From Clostridia bacterium (GTDB lineage Bacteria > Bacillota > Clostridia > Oscillospirales > Acutalibacteraceae), in assembly GCA_017465505.1 (NCBI GenBank), contig JAFTWB010000004.1:20121-84120 (forward strand): a DNA stretch of 64,000 nucleotides, in the 5' to 3' direction. The translations under genes and the position numbers were made by a program. The notes beneath the pieces were generated by a model that saw only the letters and a program-made list of their open reading frames with translations, searched no databases and was not told the DNA's origin. Of this stretch, positions 8,375 to 16,710 are shown one piece after another. Position 1 is the stretch's first letter, and each line of letters begins with the position of its first letter.

Positions 8375-9959
8375 GCTTTTGGAGTATTTTTTCCTGAAGC
8401 AAGCACTGAGCCTCTTTGTAAGAGGTTTTGCCAAGAGGGGTTTTGGGAATTTCATTTGCAAAATAAATGTATTCAGGCAATGCTTGCTTTGAAACATAAG
8501 CTCTTAAAAAGTCAAGAAGCTCCTGCTTTTTCTCGTTTTCGTCAAAGGAATCAAGGTTCATTTCTATAAGCAAACCCACTGAGGAGAGCTTTTTCTCATC
8601 TCTCAGTCCAACGGCACAACAATCCTTTACGTCCTCTCTGGTGAGAAGAGGCTTTTCAATTTCAGAGGGGTAAACGTTAAGCCCGTTGGTAACAATCAGG
8701 CGCTTGAGTCTGCCTTTAAAATAGAGAAAGCCGTCACCGTCTTTATAGCCTAAATCTCCCGTATGAAGCCAGACTTTGCCGTCACTGTGCACCTTAAGAG
8801 CTTCTTTGGTTTCGTCAGGATTATTGAGATATCCTTTCATAACCATATCTGAGCTTATACAAATCTCCCCCACCTCACTTTCTTTTGCAGCAAGGCAAGT
8901 GTTGACCCTGACGATTTTGCAAAAAGTATCGGGGTAAGGCTTGCCCATACTGTAAGGTCTGGACTGAGTTGCAGGCATAAGGCAAGCGGCGGCCACGCAC
9001 TCTGTAAGGCCGTAGCCCTGTCTTACCTTTACAGTTGAGTTGTGAGAAACGAGAAAGTCGTTAAAGCTTTTTTCAAGATTAAAGCTAAGATAATCTCCCC
9101 CTGAAAAAACTCCCGAGAGAAAGCTCAAATCTGCATTTTTCAAGGCTTTACTGCTCATAAATGGTGAAAGCATAGAAGGAACACAGGCTATATACTTAGG
9201 CTTTTTGTGCTTAATAAGTCGGGCGGTTTTTTCCACATCAAAGCGAGGCACCAAAAGAACATTTCCGCCGAAAAAAAGAGTAGTGTGAACACAGATTCCC
9301 AGACCAAAGCCGTGAAAAACAGGCAAAACCCCCAGCATTTTCACTCCGCTCACTTCACCCTCACACACCGCTTCTGTACCAAGAGCAAGGGCGTTTAAGT
9401 TGCGGTTGCTAAGCTCTACCGCCTTGGGCTCGCCTGTTGTTCCACCGGAAAAAAGAATTACAGCGGTGCCCTCAGGCTTCTGAGGGGTTAAGAAAATATT
9501 CTGCTTCTCTGCTTTAATCAGCAGAGAAAGATAAGAGTTTTTACTTTTTAAAAATGGGAAAAGCTCATCAAAAGGAGAGCAGGTTATGGCTCTCACCTCT
9601 TTAGTTTTAAGCTTGTCCGCCAAAAAATCAAAGGCAAAAACAAATCGGCAGTTGCATATTTTTATATACTTTTCCAGCTCTTTTTCACTGCAAAGAGGAG
9701 ATACAAAGGCAGGCACTGCTCCGATTCTGTTAAGGGCATAGAGCAAATAAACGGCTTGTGGAATATTTGAAAGAGCTACCAGAACACACTCTCCCTCTTT
9801 TATTCCCAGTGAAAAAAGACTTAGGGAAAGCTTTTGTATTTTAGAGGAAAACTCTTTGTAGCTTATGCTTTTTCCCATATAGGTCAAAGCGGTTTTATTA
9901 CGGTTTTCCCCTGCTACGCTTAACACTGCCTCGCTGATACTCAAATCGTTCTTGTTCAT
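8358..9959 (-). CDS. AMP-binding acyl-CoA synthetase/ligase family protein
   Basis: The 533-residue protein shows adenylate-forming core motifs in order: the P-loop-like FSGGTTGEPK (about residue 182), QGYGLTE, the hinge region GDLGYKDGDGFLYFKGRLK, and the catalytic Lys in TPLGKTSYKEA near the C-terminus. It would activate a carboxylic acid with ATP and pass it to CoA or a carrier. I chose the ATG at 9959 because AAGGAAGA sits just upstream; a start 13 codons earlier lacks one. No carrier protein or fatty acid genes are adjacent, so the substrate is unknown. Confidence 0.85.
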   Translation of the reverse strand: MNKNDLSISEAVLSVAGENRNKTALTYMGKSISYKEFSSKIQKLSLSLFSLGIKEGECVLVALSNIPQAVYLLYALNRIGAVPAFVSPLCSEKELEKYIKICNCRFVFAFDFLADKLKTKEVRAITCSPFDELFPFLKSKNSYLSLLIKAEKQNIFLTPQKPEGTAVILFSGGTTGEPKAVELSNRNLNALALGTEAVCEGEVSGVKMLGVLPVFHGFGLGICVHTTLFFGGNVLLVPRFDVEKTARLIKHKKPKYIACVPSMLSPFMSSKALKNADLSFLSGVFSGGDYLSFNLEKSFNDFLVSHNSTVKVRQGYGLTECVAAACLMPATQSRPYSMGKPYPDTFCKIVRVNTCLAAKESEVGEICISSDMVMKGYLNNPDETKEALKVHSDGKVWLHTGDLGYKDGDGFLYFKGRLKRLIVTNGLNVYPSEIEKPLLTREDVKDCCAVGLRDEKKLSSVGLLIEMNLDSFDENEKKQELLDFLRAYVSKQALPEYIYFANEIPKTPLGKTSYKEAQCLLQEKILQKQTVHL

Positions 9960-10099
9960 ATAATCTTCCTTTTCAAGATATAAATAAATTATACCCAAGC
10001 ACTCCCCTTTTTTATGACGGATTTTGGTGCGAAAAGTTTTTCTTTATTTTTCGCTCTTTTGGTGGTAAAATAAAGAGTAATGTAAAGGAAGTTGATAGA

Positions 10100-11002
10100 A
10101 TGAAAAAAATATTATGCCTTTTTATGGCTTTGTTTATGATTGTTTCTCTTGCAGGCTGTAGCGAAAGTGCAACAGAAAATAATAAGCTGAGCATTGTTAC
10201 CGCAAGCTTTCCCGAATACGACTTTGCACGTGCTGTAGCAGGAAATCTGGCAGAGATAAAAATGCTGATTCCGCCTGCAGGTGAGGTTCACGGCTACGAG
10301 CCGACTGTTTCAGACGTTAAGGCAGTGGGAAGCTGTGATTTGTTCATTTACACAGGGGGTGAGAGCACCGCTTGGGCAGAAGATATTCTCAGCTCTGCCA
10401 ACAAGCCTGAGCTTAGTACCATTGCAACAATTGAGTGTGTAGATAATCTCATTTCCGAAGATGGGCATAAAGCAAAGGCAGACGAGCATATCTGGACTTC
10501 TCCCCAAAATGCGATTTTAATTGTAAAGGCTATTGAAGCAAAGCTTTCAGAAATCAGCCCCGAAAACAAAACTGTCTTTGAAACCAACTCAAAGGCATAT
10601 TGCGAAAAGCTTTATGAGCTGGACAAAAACATCCGCACCGTTACCCAAAACACCGACAAGGACACCTTGGTTTTTGGTGACCGCTTTCCCCTTGCTTACT
10701 TTGCCGAAAGCTTCTCTCTTAAGCACAAATCCGCCTTTTCGGGTTGCAGTGAGGACACCGAGGCAAGTGCTTCCGCCATTGCAGACCTCATTGATTTTGT
10801 GAAGGAGAATAACATCCCCGTTGTCTTTGTAAATGAGCTTTCAAACACCTCAATTGCTGAGCAGATTGCCAATGAAACAGGTGCACAGGTGATGACATTT
10901 TACTCCTGCCACAAAATTTCAAAGGATGATTTTGAAAATAATCAGACCTACGTTGACATTATGAGCAGAAACATCGAAAGCCTTAAACTTGCACTTAAAT
11001 GA
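10100..11002 (+). CDS. Metal (zinc) ABC transporter substrate-binding lipoprotein, ZnuA/AdcA-like
   Basis: The 300-residue protein begins with a lipoprotein signal peptide (SLAGC lipobox, Cys at about residue 20). It belongs to the cluster A-I metal-binding family: the metal His positions are visible in GEVHGYEP, DEHIWTSP and SLKHKSAF, with a late acidic or Cys/His region (FYSCHKIS). It lacks the His-rich loop seen in many zinc-specific members. Anchored outside the membrane, it would hand Zn2+ or Mn2+ to a permease. No ATPase or permease gene is nearby, so it is an orphan component here. Confidence 0.85.
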   Translation: MKKILCLFMALFMIVSLAGCSESATENNKLSIVTASFPEYDFARAVAGNLAEIKMLIPPAGEVHGYEPTVSDVKAVGSCDLFIYTGGESTAWAEDILSSANKPELSTIATIECVDNLISEDGHKAKADEHIWTSPQNAILIVKAIEAKLSEISPENKTVFETNSKAYCEKLYELDKNIRTVTQNTDKDTLVFGDRFPLAYFAESFSLKHKSAFSGCSEDTEASASAIADLIDFVKENNIPVVFVNELSNTSIAEQIANETGAQVMTFYSCHKISKDDFENNQTYVDIMSRNIESLKLALK

Positions 11003-11006
11003 AAAG

Positions 11007-11029
11007 AGCCTTCCCAAAAAGGGAAGGCT
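11007..11029. terminator. Intrinsic terminator between converging genes
   Basis: AGCCTTCCC and GGGAAGGCT form a 9-bp stem with an A5 loop, directly after the lipoprotein stop. TTTT follows on the plus strand, and an AAAA run upstream gives T4 on the minus strand. Confidence 0.8.
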
Positions 11030-11033
11030 TTTG

Positions 11034-11435
11034 CTATTTCAGGCTGTCGATATAACTTTGCAAAATCACTACTGCGGCAACAGAATCCACCACGGCTTTG
11101 CGTTTTTTGCCTCGGGTGTTGGTTTCGTTTAAGAAGCCGTGAGCCATTACGGTAGTGCTTCGCTCGTCTACCATCACGGTTTTTATTCCGGTTTTCTCAG
11201 TTAAAGAGTCGGCAAAGGCACGGGCATTCTGGGCACTTTCTCCTTCACTGCCGTCCATATTCCTGGGAAGTCCCACAACAATAAGGTCAGCTTTTTTTAC
11301 CTCTTCTGCGACTTTTTCCAGAAGTACTTCCTTGCGTTTTTCTGAAACAACCGTTACGGGATAAGCCAGAAAGCCGTTGTCGCAGGCGGCTATGCCTGTT
11401 CTTGCTTTGCCTAAGTCAACTGCCATAATAAGCAT
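11034..11435 (-). CDS. ruvX: Holliday junction resolvase-like RuvX/YqgF
   Basis: The 133-residue RNase H-fold protein matches the family's usual length. It starts MLIMAVDLGKARTGIA, whose first Asp binds metal. VVGLPRNMDGSEG and the second acidic motif VDERSTTVMA follow. The third acidic residue is in KAVVDSVAAVVILQ. In bacteria this protein acts in processing of the 16S rRNA 5' end, and a resolvase activity has also been proposed. It follows the transglutaminase-like gene by 3 nt, so the two are probably cotranscribed. Confidence 0.92.
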   Translation of the reverse strand: MLIMAVDLGKARTGIAACDNGFLAYPVTVVSEKRKEVLLEKVAEEVKKADLIVVGLPRNMDGSEGESAQNARAFADSLTEKTGIKTVMVDERSTTVMAHGFLNETNTRGKKRKAVVDSVAAVVILQSYIDSLK

Positions 11436-11438
11436 AAG

Positions 11439-12803
11439 TTACACCTCGTCAGTATACTGCAAAATTACCGTTACCACCCTGAGGTGAGGCTTTTTGCTGA
11501 TAGAAACATTGTTGCGGTCAATAAAGTTTTCCTCAAGCTCTTCGTTAACTGCGTCAAGACATTCAAAGAAAACATAATCTCCGCTGTAAAAGAGCTCGTC
11601 AAGGGTGTCGTCAAAGTCCAGAGATGAGGAAATACTGATGGTGATAATGTCCTTAAGACTGCCCTGGGCAATTCTGAGTCCTGTTTTGATATTTTCTTTT
11701 GAGGTATTGTCCAGATCATTTACAATAATGGAATTTTTTACAAAATAATTCTGAGCGGTGGCAGAGCAAACGGGAACAATAAGGTTGAAGCTATCTGCCA
11801 CGCCGTCGTCAACTCCGCAGACCTGCTCCTCTGTAAGCTGAGAGTAAACAGGCATAATTGTATGGTCGTAAAGAATCTGCTCCGTGGTTATGTTGAAATA
11901 ATCGTAACCGCTGCCTTTGCCTGTGTCGTTCCAGGTGGAGTCAACGTAATACCACTCGTTGTCGATTTTCACACAGTTCCACATATGCAGACCGTCGTTG
12001 CCGTTGCCGATTACAGGAAAGCTTTCAACTCCGGCAGAGGCAAGCATAAGCTGCATTGCACGAGTGTAACCTTCGCAAACGCCACGCTGATTAACAAGGG
12101 CACCGTAGCTTGTAAAGCTGAGGAAATCGTCGCTGATTTTTACAACGTCCTCGGCATAGTTGCAGTTTTCCCTGAGCCAATCGTGGATGTAAAGCTCACG
12201 GGAATACTCGCTCATATCTGAAAGGAGTCCAAGGTGAAGCTCCTTGATTTTCGAATGTAAAGCCTGAGAGTATTCTTCTATCTCCTCGGCACTTAAGAAA
12301 GAATAAAGCTGTAAAATTGTTTTGCCTGTGGTGTTGGAATAACCGAACCTGTTGTCAAGCCAGAAAATGTGGGGCTTGTCCAGACTGAAAGCAACAATAA
12401 CCTGTCTGAGCTCTGCTTCTGTAAGCTCAACATCCCACAAGGTCAAGTCAAGAACATCGTAAAGTCCGTCCTCGTGTTCCTGAGCGATGTAATAAACATT
12501 TTCTTCCATCTCTTTATAGAGAGTACGCTGAGCGTCCAGAGTAAGGCTTTTATAGCCCTGAGAAAGCTCTGCACCACCATAACGCACAGACACAGGGTAT
12601 GACTCAACATCTGCCAAATCATAAAGTACACCGTAGGCGTCCTTAACTGCAACAGTTTCCAGAACATAGTCGGAAACAGGCTGAACAGAGTTTGTATGGT
12701 CTACCTCGTTAACGGTATTCTCAGGCGGTTTATCGCCTGCACAGGCGGTAAGTATAACTAATAATGAAAGGAAAATGCATATAAGAGAAAGTCTTGATTT
12801 CAC
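11439..12803 (-). CDS. Transglutaminase-like domain lipoprotein
   Basis: The 454-residue protein has a lipoprotein signal (VILTACAGD, lipobox Cys at about residue 21) and a transglutaminase/cysteine-protease-like core. The catalytic Cys is in QRGVCEGYTRAMQLML, the His in GLHMWNCVKI and the Asp in YYVDSTWND (about residues 235-300). Flanking regions at the N- and C-terminus match nothing I recognise. It would act outside the membrane, possibly as a protease or cross-linker, but the substrate is unknown. The start is GTG, well placed after AAGGAGAT. Confidence 0.82.
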   Translation of the reverse strand: MKSRLSLICIFLSLLVILTACAGDKPPENTVNEVDHTNSVQPVSDYVLETVAVKDAYGVLYDLADVESYPVSVRYGGAELSQGYKSLTLDAQRTLYKEMEENVYYIAQEHEDGLYDVLDLTLWDVELTEAELRQVIVAFSLDKPHIFWLDNRFGYSNTTGKTILQLYSFLSAEEIEEYSQALHSKIKELHLGLLSDMSEYSRELYIHDWLRENCNYAEDVVKISDDFLSFTSYGALVNQRGVCEGYTRAMQLMLASAGVESFPVIGNGNDGLHMWNCVKIDNEWYYVDSTWNDTGKGSGYDYFNITTEQILYDHTIMPVYSQLTEEQVCGVDDGVADSFNLIVPVCSATAQNYFVKNSIIVNDLDNTSKENIKTGLRIAQGSLKDIITISISSSLDFDDTLDELFYSGDYVFFECLDAVNEELEENFIDRNNVSISKKPHLRVVTVILQYTDEV

Positions 12804-12865
12804 CTTTTATCTCCTTATATAGGTCAGCCCAATGGGCAATATATACTCTTCCGAAAATTCAAATC

Positions 12866-12891
12866 AAGGGACAGTGAAAGCACTGTCCCTT
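12866..12891 (-). terminator. Intrinsic terminator after pckG
   Basis: AAGGGACAGTG and CACTGTCCCTT form an 11-bp perfect stem with a 4-nt loop downstream of the pckG stop on the minus strand. T-rich sequence follows in that direction. Confidence 0.75.
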
Positions 12892-12918
12892 AATTCATAT
12901 AGTTATTACAAAGTCAGA

Positions 12919-14685
12919 TTACTTTGAAAGTCTTTCTTTAAGACCTGCAAGCTGGTTTTTGAGCTCCTCGGGAAGTCTGTCGCCGAACTTCTGATAGAAC
13001 TCCTCGATACCCTCTGTTTCCTTGAGCCACTTTGCGTTGTCAACGTAAAGGATATCCTCAAGAACCTTGATGTCCATATCAAGGCCTTCAAGGTTGATGT
13101 CCTTTGCAGAAGGAACGTAACCGATAGCTGTTTCGTTAGCCTCAGCCTCGTTGTTGCAACGAGCAACAATCCACTCAAGAACACGGAAGTTGTCGCCGAA
13201 ACCGGGCCAGAGGAAGTTGCCTTCGTCGTCAAGACGGAACCAGTTAACGTTGAAAATCTTGGGAGCTTTCTCGCCTAAAATCTCGCCCATCTCAATCCAG
13301 TGTGCGAAGTAGTCACCCATATGGTAACCGCAGAAGGGAAGCATAGCCATGGGGTCACGACGAACAACACCAACTGCACCTGTTGCAGCAGCTGTTGTTT
13401 CGGAAGCCATAATAGAACCTACGAATACACCGTTGTTCCAATCTCTGGACTGGTATACAAGGGGAGTTGTCTGAGCACGTCTGCCGCCGAAGATAATAGC
13501 GGAGATGGGAACGCCCTTTGTGGAGTCAAACTCGGGAGAAATGCAGGGGCAGTTCTTAGCAGGAGCTGTGAAACGGCTGTTGGGGTGAGCACCCTTCTCA
13601 GCGGACTCCTGACCGTTCCAGGGGTTGCCCTTCCAGTCAACTGCATTTGCAGGAGGATTCTTATCTAAGCCTTCCCACCAAACTGTATTGTCGTCGTTGT
13701 TTAATACTACGTTTGTGAAGATTGTGCCCTTCTGAGTAGAAGCAAGAGCGTTGGGGTTGGACTTAACGTTAGTACCGGGAGCAACGCCGAAGAAGCCGTT
13801 CTCGGGGTTGATAGCATAAAGTCTGCCGTCCTCGCCCTTACGCATCCAAGCGATATCGTCACCAACTGTGAATACCTTGTAACCCTTAGCTCTGTATCCC
13901 TCGGGAGGAATAAGCATAGCAAGGTTTGTCTTACCACAAGCAGAGGGGAATGCAGCAGCAACATAAGTTGTGTTACCCTGAGGATCCTCAATGCCGAGGA
14001 TGAGCATATGCTCAGCCATCCACTGGTCGTTCTTACCGAGGTAAGAAGCAATACGGAGAGCAAAGCACTTTTTGCCGAGAAGTACGTTTCCGCCGTAACC
14101 GGAGTTTACGGAGATGATGTAGTTATCCTCGGGGAAGTGGCAGATGTATCTCTTCTCCTCGTCGATTTCACAACGGGAGTGAAGACCCTTGATCCAATCC
14201 TCGGAGTCGCCGAGGCAATCGAGAACTGCCTTGCCAACACGAGTCATAATAGCCATATTGAGAACAACGTAGATAGAATCAGTTACCTCAAGACCAATCT
14301 GGGAAAGAGGAGAGCCGATGGGACCCATGGAGTAAGGAATGATGTACATTGTTCTGCCCTTGTAGCTGCCGCGAGCGATATCAAAGAGCATTTTGTAAGC
14401 CTTCTCGGGATCCATCCAGTTGTTTGTAGGACCTGCGTCCTCTTCGTTCTTTGAGCAGATAAATGTACGACCCTCAACACGGGCTACGTCGTTTACTGCT
14501 GTTCTGTGGAGGTAGCAGCCGGGGAGCTTCTCCTCATTGAGCTTAATCATTTCGCCTGTTTTGCAAGCCTGAGCTCTTAAAGCCTCTAACTGCTCCTCAG
14601 AACCGTCAATCCATACTACCTCGTCGGGAGTAAGGAGGGACTTCATTTCGTCAAGCCAAGCAAGAACTGATTTGTTATTTGTCAT
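12919..14685 (-). CDS. pckG: Phosphoenolpyruvate carboxykinase (GTP)
   Basis: The 588-residue protein has the GTP-type PEPCK signatures: the P-loop AFPSACGKTNLAML, the active-site stretch FGGRRAQTTPLV and YIIPYSMGPIGSPLSQIG. It interconverts oxaloacetate plus GTP with phosphoenolpyruvate, CO2 and GDP. In fermenters it often runs towards oxaloacetate formation. I chose the ATG at 14685, just after GAAGGAGATTTCAT; the in-frame upstream starts lack a ribosome site. It stands alone with its own terminator. The GTP type is notable because many Firmicutes carry the unrelated ATP type. Confidence 0.95.
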   Translation of the reverse strand: MTNNKSVLAWLDEMKSLLTPDEVVWIDGSEEQLEALRAQACKTGEMIKLNEEKLPGCYLHRTAVNDVARVEGRTFICSKNEEDAGPTNNWMDPEKAYKMLFDIARGSYKGRTMYIIPYSMGPIGSPLSQIGLEVTDSIYVVLNMAIMTRVGKAVLDCLGDSEDWIKGLHSRCEIDEEKRYICHFPEDNYIISVNSGYGGNVLLGKKCFALRIASYLGKNDQWMAEHMLILGIEDPQGNTTYVAAAFPSACGKTNLAMLIPPEGYRAKGYKVFTVGDDIAWMRKGEDGRLYAINPENGFFGVAPGTNVKSNPNALASTQKGTIFTNVVLNNDDNTVWWEGLDKNPPANAVDWKGNPWNGQESAEKGAHPNSRFTAPAKNCPCISPEFDSTKGVPISAIIFGGRRAQTTPLVYQSRDWNNGVFVGSIMASETTAAATGAVGVVRRDPMAMLPFCGYHMGDYFAHWIEMGEILGEKAPKIFNVNWFRLDDEGNFLWPGFGDNFRVLEWIVARCNNEAEANETAIGYVPSAKDINLEGLDMDIKVLEDILYVDNAKWLKETEGIEEFYQKFGDRLPEELKNQLAGLKERLSK

Positions 14686-14802
14686 ATGAAATCTCCTTCG
14701 CATTAAAATCAAATTTACGGATACAAAAAGTATTCCTTATAAAACTATACCATATCGCAGGCATAATATCAATGAACAAATTGAAAGTTTTTTTAATTTT
14801 TA

Positions 14803-15825
14803 TTAAGATTTTTTTGTGGAATAGTCAATGGGTAAGGTTGCGGTGGCGTTAAGGTCAAAGTCAGCTACATTTCCGCTTAAAAATTCATAATAAGCCTGGG
14901 AGCCCACCATAGCCGCGTTATCACCGCAAAGCTTAAGGTCGGGGATGTAAAGAGAATAGCCCTTTTCTTTACAGATTCGTGTAAGCTCTTTTCTTAGCAG
15001 TGAGTTTGCAGACACACCACCTGCGGCTACAATTGTTTTTGCACCCAAATCCTCTGCGGCTTTGAAGAGGTTATCTGTAAGGCAACCTACCACTGCCTTT
15101 CTGAAAGAAGCGCTGACATCTTCCTTTGAAAGCTCGATGCCTTTCTGCTGAGAATTGTGGATTAAGTTTATTACTGCGGTTTTAAGGCCCGAAAAGCTGA
15201 AGTCATAAGCAGAGCCTGCAACTGTGGGACGAGGCAGGGTGAAAGCGTCAGGGTTACCCAGCTCTGCCACCTTGTCCATTTCAATTCCGCCGGGGTATGG
15301 CATACCCAATGTTCTGGCGGCTTTATCAAAAGCCTCGCCTGCGGCGTCATCTCTTGTCTGACCTACAACCACCATTTCCGTATAATCCTTTACTGCCACA
15401 ATGTGGCTGTGACCGCCTGAAGCAACAAGGCACAAAAAAGGAGGCTTGAGCTCCTCACTTGTGATATAGTTTGCGGCGATGTGGCTTCTTAGGTGGTGCA
15501 CAGGAATAAGAGGCTTTCCTGTGGCAATTGAAAGGCCCTTTGCAAAGTTAACGCCTACCAGAAGTGCACCGATAAGACCGGGTGCAAAGGTTACGGCAAA
15601 GGCGTCGATATCCTCTAAAGTGCAGGACGCCTGCTTTAAGGCTTCATCCACCACTCCCACAATTGCCTCTGCGTGACGACGTGAGGCAATCTCAGGCACA
15701 ACTCCGCCGTAGATTCTGTGCTCCTCTACCTGAGAAGCAATAACCGAGGACAAAACACGTCTGCCGTCTTCTACCACTGCGGCAGCGGTTTCGTCACAAG
15801 ATGATTCTATTGCAAGTATCTTCAT
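14803..15825 (-). CDS. tsaD: tRNA N6-adenosine threonylcarbamoyltransferase TsaD
   Basis: The 340-residue ASKHA-fold protein starts MKILAIESSCDETAAAVVE. It has the metal-binding HHLRSHIAANY pair (HX3H), DDAAGEAFDKAAR and ASGGHSHIV. With TsaB and TsaE it transfers threonylcarbamoyl to A37 of ANN-reading tRNAs. I chose the ATG at 15825 because AGGTGA lies just upstream and overlaps the alternative GTG. It is the last gene of alr-polA-phosphatase-rimI-tsaD. rimI and tsaD are often neighbours, but tsaB and tsaE are not in this window. Confidence 0.95.
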   Translation of the reverse strand: MKILAIESSCDETAAAVVEDGRRVLSSVIASQVEEHRIYGGVVPEIASRRHAEAIVGVVDEALKQASCTLEDIDAFAVTFAPGLIGALLVGVNFAKGLSIATGKPLIPVHHLRSHIAANYITSEELKPPFLCLVASGGHSHIVAVKDYTEMVVVGQTRDDAAGEAFDKAARTLGMPYPGGIEMDKVAELGNPDAFTLPRPTVAGSAYDFSFSGLKTAVINLIHNSQQKGIELSKEDVSASFRKAVVGCLTDNLFKAAEDLGAKTIVAAGGVSANSLLRKELTRICKEKGYSLYIPDLKLCGDNAAMVGSQAYYEFLSGNVADFDLNATATLPIDYSTKKS

Positions 15826-15846
15826 ATATCTCACCTGAATTTCTGT

Positions 15847-16281
15847 TTAGTTGAATTTTGTCAGAAGCAAAGCGTCTTCAACGGGGTCTTTGTAGTAATT
15901 TTTTCGCCTGCCTGCCTCTTTGAAACCTAAGCTTTCGTAAAGCTTCACGGCAGGGATGTTGGACGATCTGACCTCTAAGGTGATAAAGGCGAGCTTTTGC
16001 TCTTTGCTCCTGTTTATAAGTTCTGTCATCAATGCCCTGCCAACGCCTTGGCGGCGGTACTTTTCAAGCACTGCAAGGTTTCCCATATAGCCCTCGTCAA
16101 CAATGACGCTGACGCCTACATAGCCCACAGGCTCTTCACCCTCAAATGCCATAAGGAAAATGGAGTTTTCACCCTGCATTTCGCTCTCAAGGCTTTGCTC
16201 GGACCAAGGATGGACAAAGCATTGTTTCTCTATTTCTGCCGCCGCTTTTATATGTTCGGCGGTCATTTCTTTAATTATCAT
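15847..16281 (-). CDS. rimI: Ribosomal protein S18-alanine N-acetyltransferase RimI-like
   Basis: The 144-residue GNAT protein has the RimI pattern. AEIEKQCFVHPWSEQSLESE is near the N-terminus, the acetyl-CoA-binding loop is EKYRRQGVGRALM, and NIPAVKLYESLGFKEAGRRKNYY is near the end. It acetylates the N-terminal alanine of ribosomal protein S18. The ATG at 16281 overlaps the upstream phosphatase stop by ATGA, which decides the start and suggests coupled translation. The gene lies 21 nt upstream of tsaD, a common pairing. Confidence 0.9.
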   Translation of the reverse strand: MIIKEMTAEHIKAAAEIEKQCFVHPWSEQSLESEMQGENSIFLMAFEGEEPVGYVGVSVIVDEGYMGNLAVLEKYRRQGVGRALMTELINRSKEQKLAFITLEVRSSNIPAVKLYESLGFKEAGRRKNYYKDPVEDALLLTKFN

Positions 16282-16706
16282 AACTCGGCTAATATTTCTT
16301 CCAAAGCTTTTGTAATTTCGTCTCTGCAAAATTTATAATACTCAAGGCTACTGCCGTAGGGGTCACGGATTCCCCCGTTTTTTTCACCCAGCATACGGAT
16401 TTTGCTCTCGTCAATCCCTGCACTTTTAAGCTCGGCAATGTGCTCTGCCGTCATACCTATGAAAAGGTCATAGTCCTTAAAATCAAGGTCGTAAATATCC
16501 GTAGAGCTGAAAAAGTCGGACTCAATGCCGATTTCTCTGAGAGCCGCCTCGGCGTTGTCGTTAATGAGCAACCCTTCAATAGTACACAGGCCTGCACTTC
16601 GTGCATTGGCGTCAATACCACGCTCTCTGGCGATTTTATTGAAAATAAGCTCTGCCATAGGGCTTCGGCAGGTGTTGCCTGTGCAAACAAATAAAACTCT
16701 TTTCAT
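16278..16706 (-). CDS. Low molecular weight protein-tyrosine phosphatase
   Basis: The 142-residue protein starts with the LMW-PTP active-site loop VLFVCTGNTCRSPMAE (CX5RS) and ends with the general acid region IRDPYGSSLEYY (DPYG). It dephosphorylates phosphotyrosine, or arginine phosphate in the YwlE-type branch, in the cytosol. CTGNTCRS resembles the YwlE-type loop, so an arginine phosphatase role is possible but not decided by sequence alone. It lies 4 nt after polA and overlaps rimI. Confidence 0.88.
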   Translation of the reverse strand: MKRVLFVCTGNTCRSPMAELIFNKIARERGIDANARSAGLCTIEGLLINDNAEAALREIGIESDFFSSTDIYDLDFKDYDLFIGMTAEHIAELKSAGIDESKIRMLGEKNGGIRDPYGSSLEYYKFCRDEITKALEEILAEL

Positions 16707-16710
16707 TCTC

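Noticed and set aside
14686-14802. Terminator between tsaD and pckG
   Set aside because: Only AT-rich sequence and no stable stem seen near the tsaD stop.
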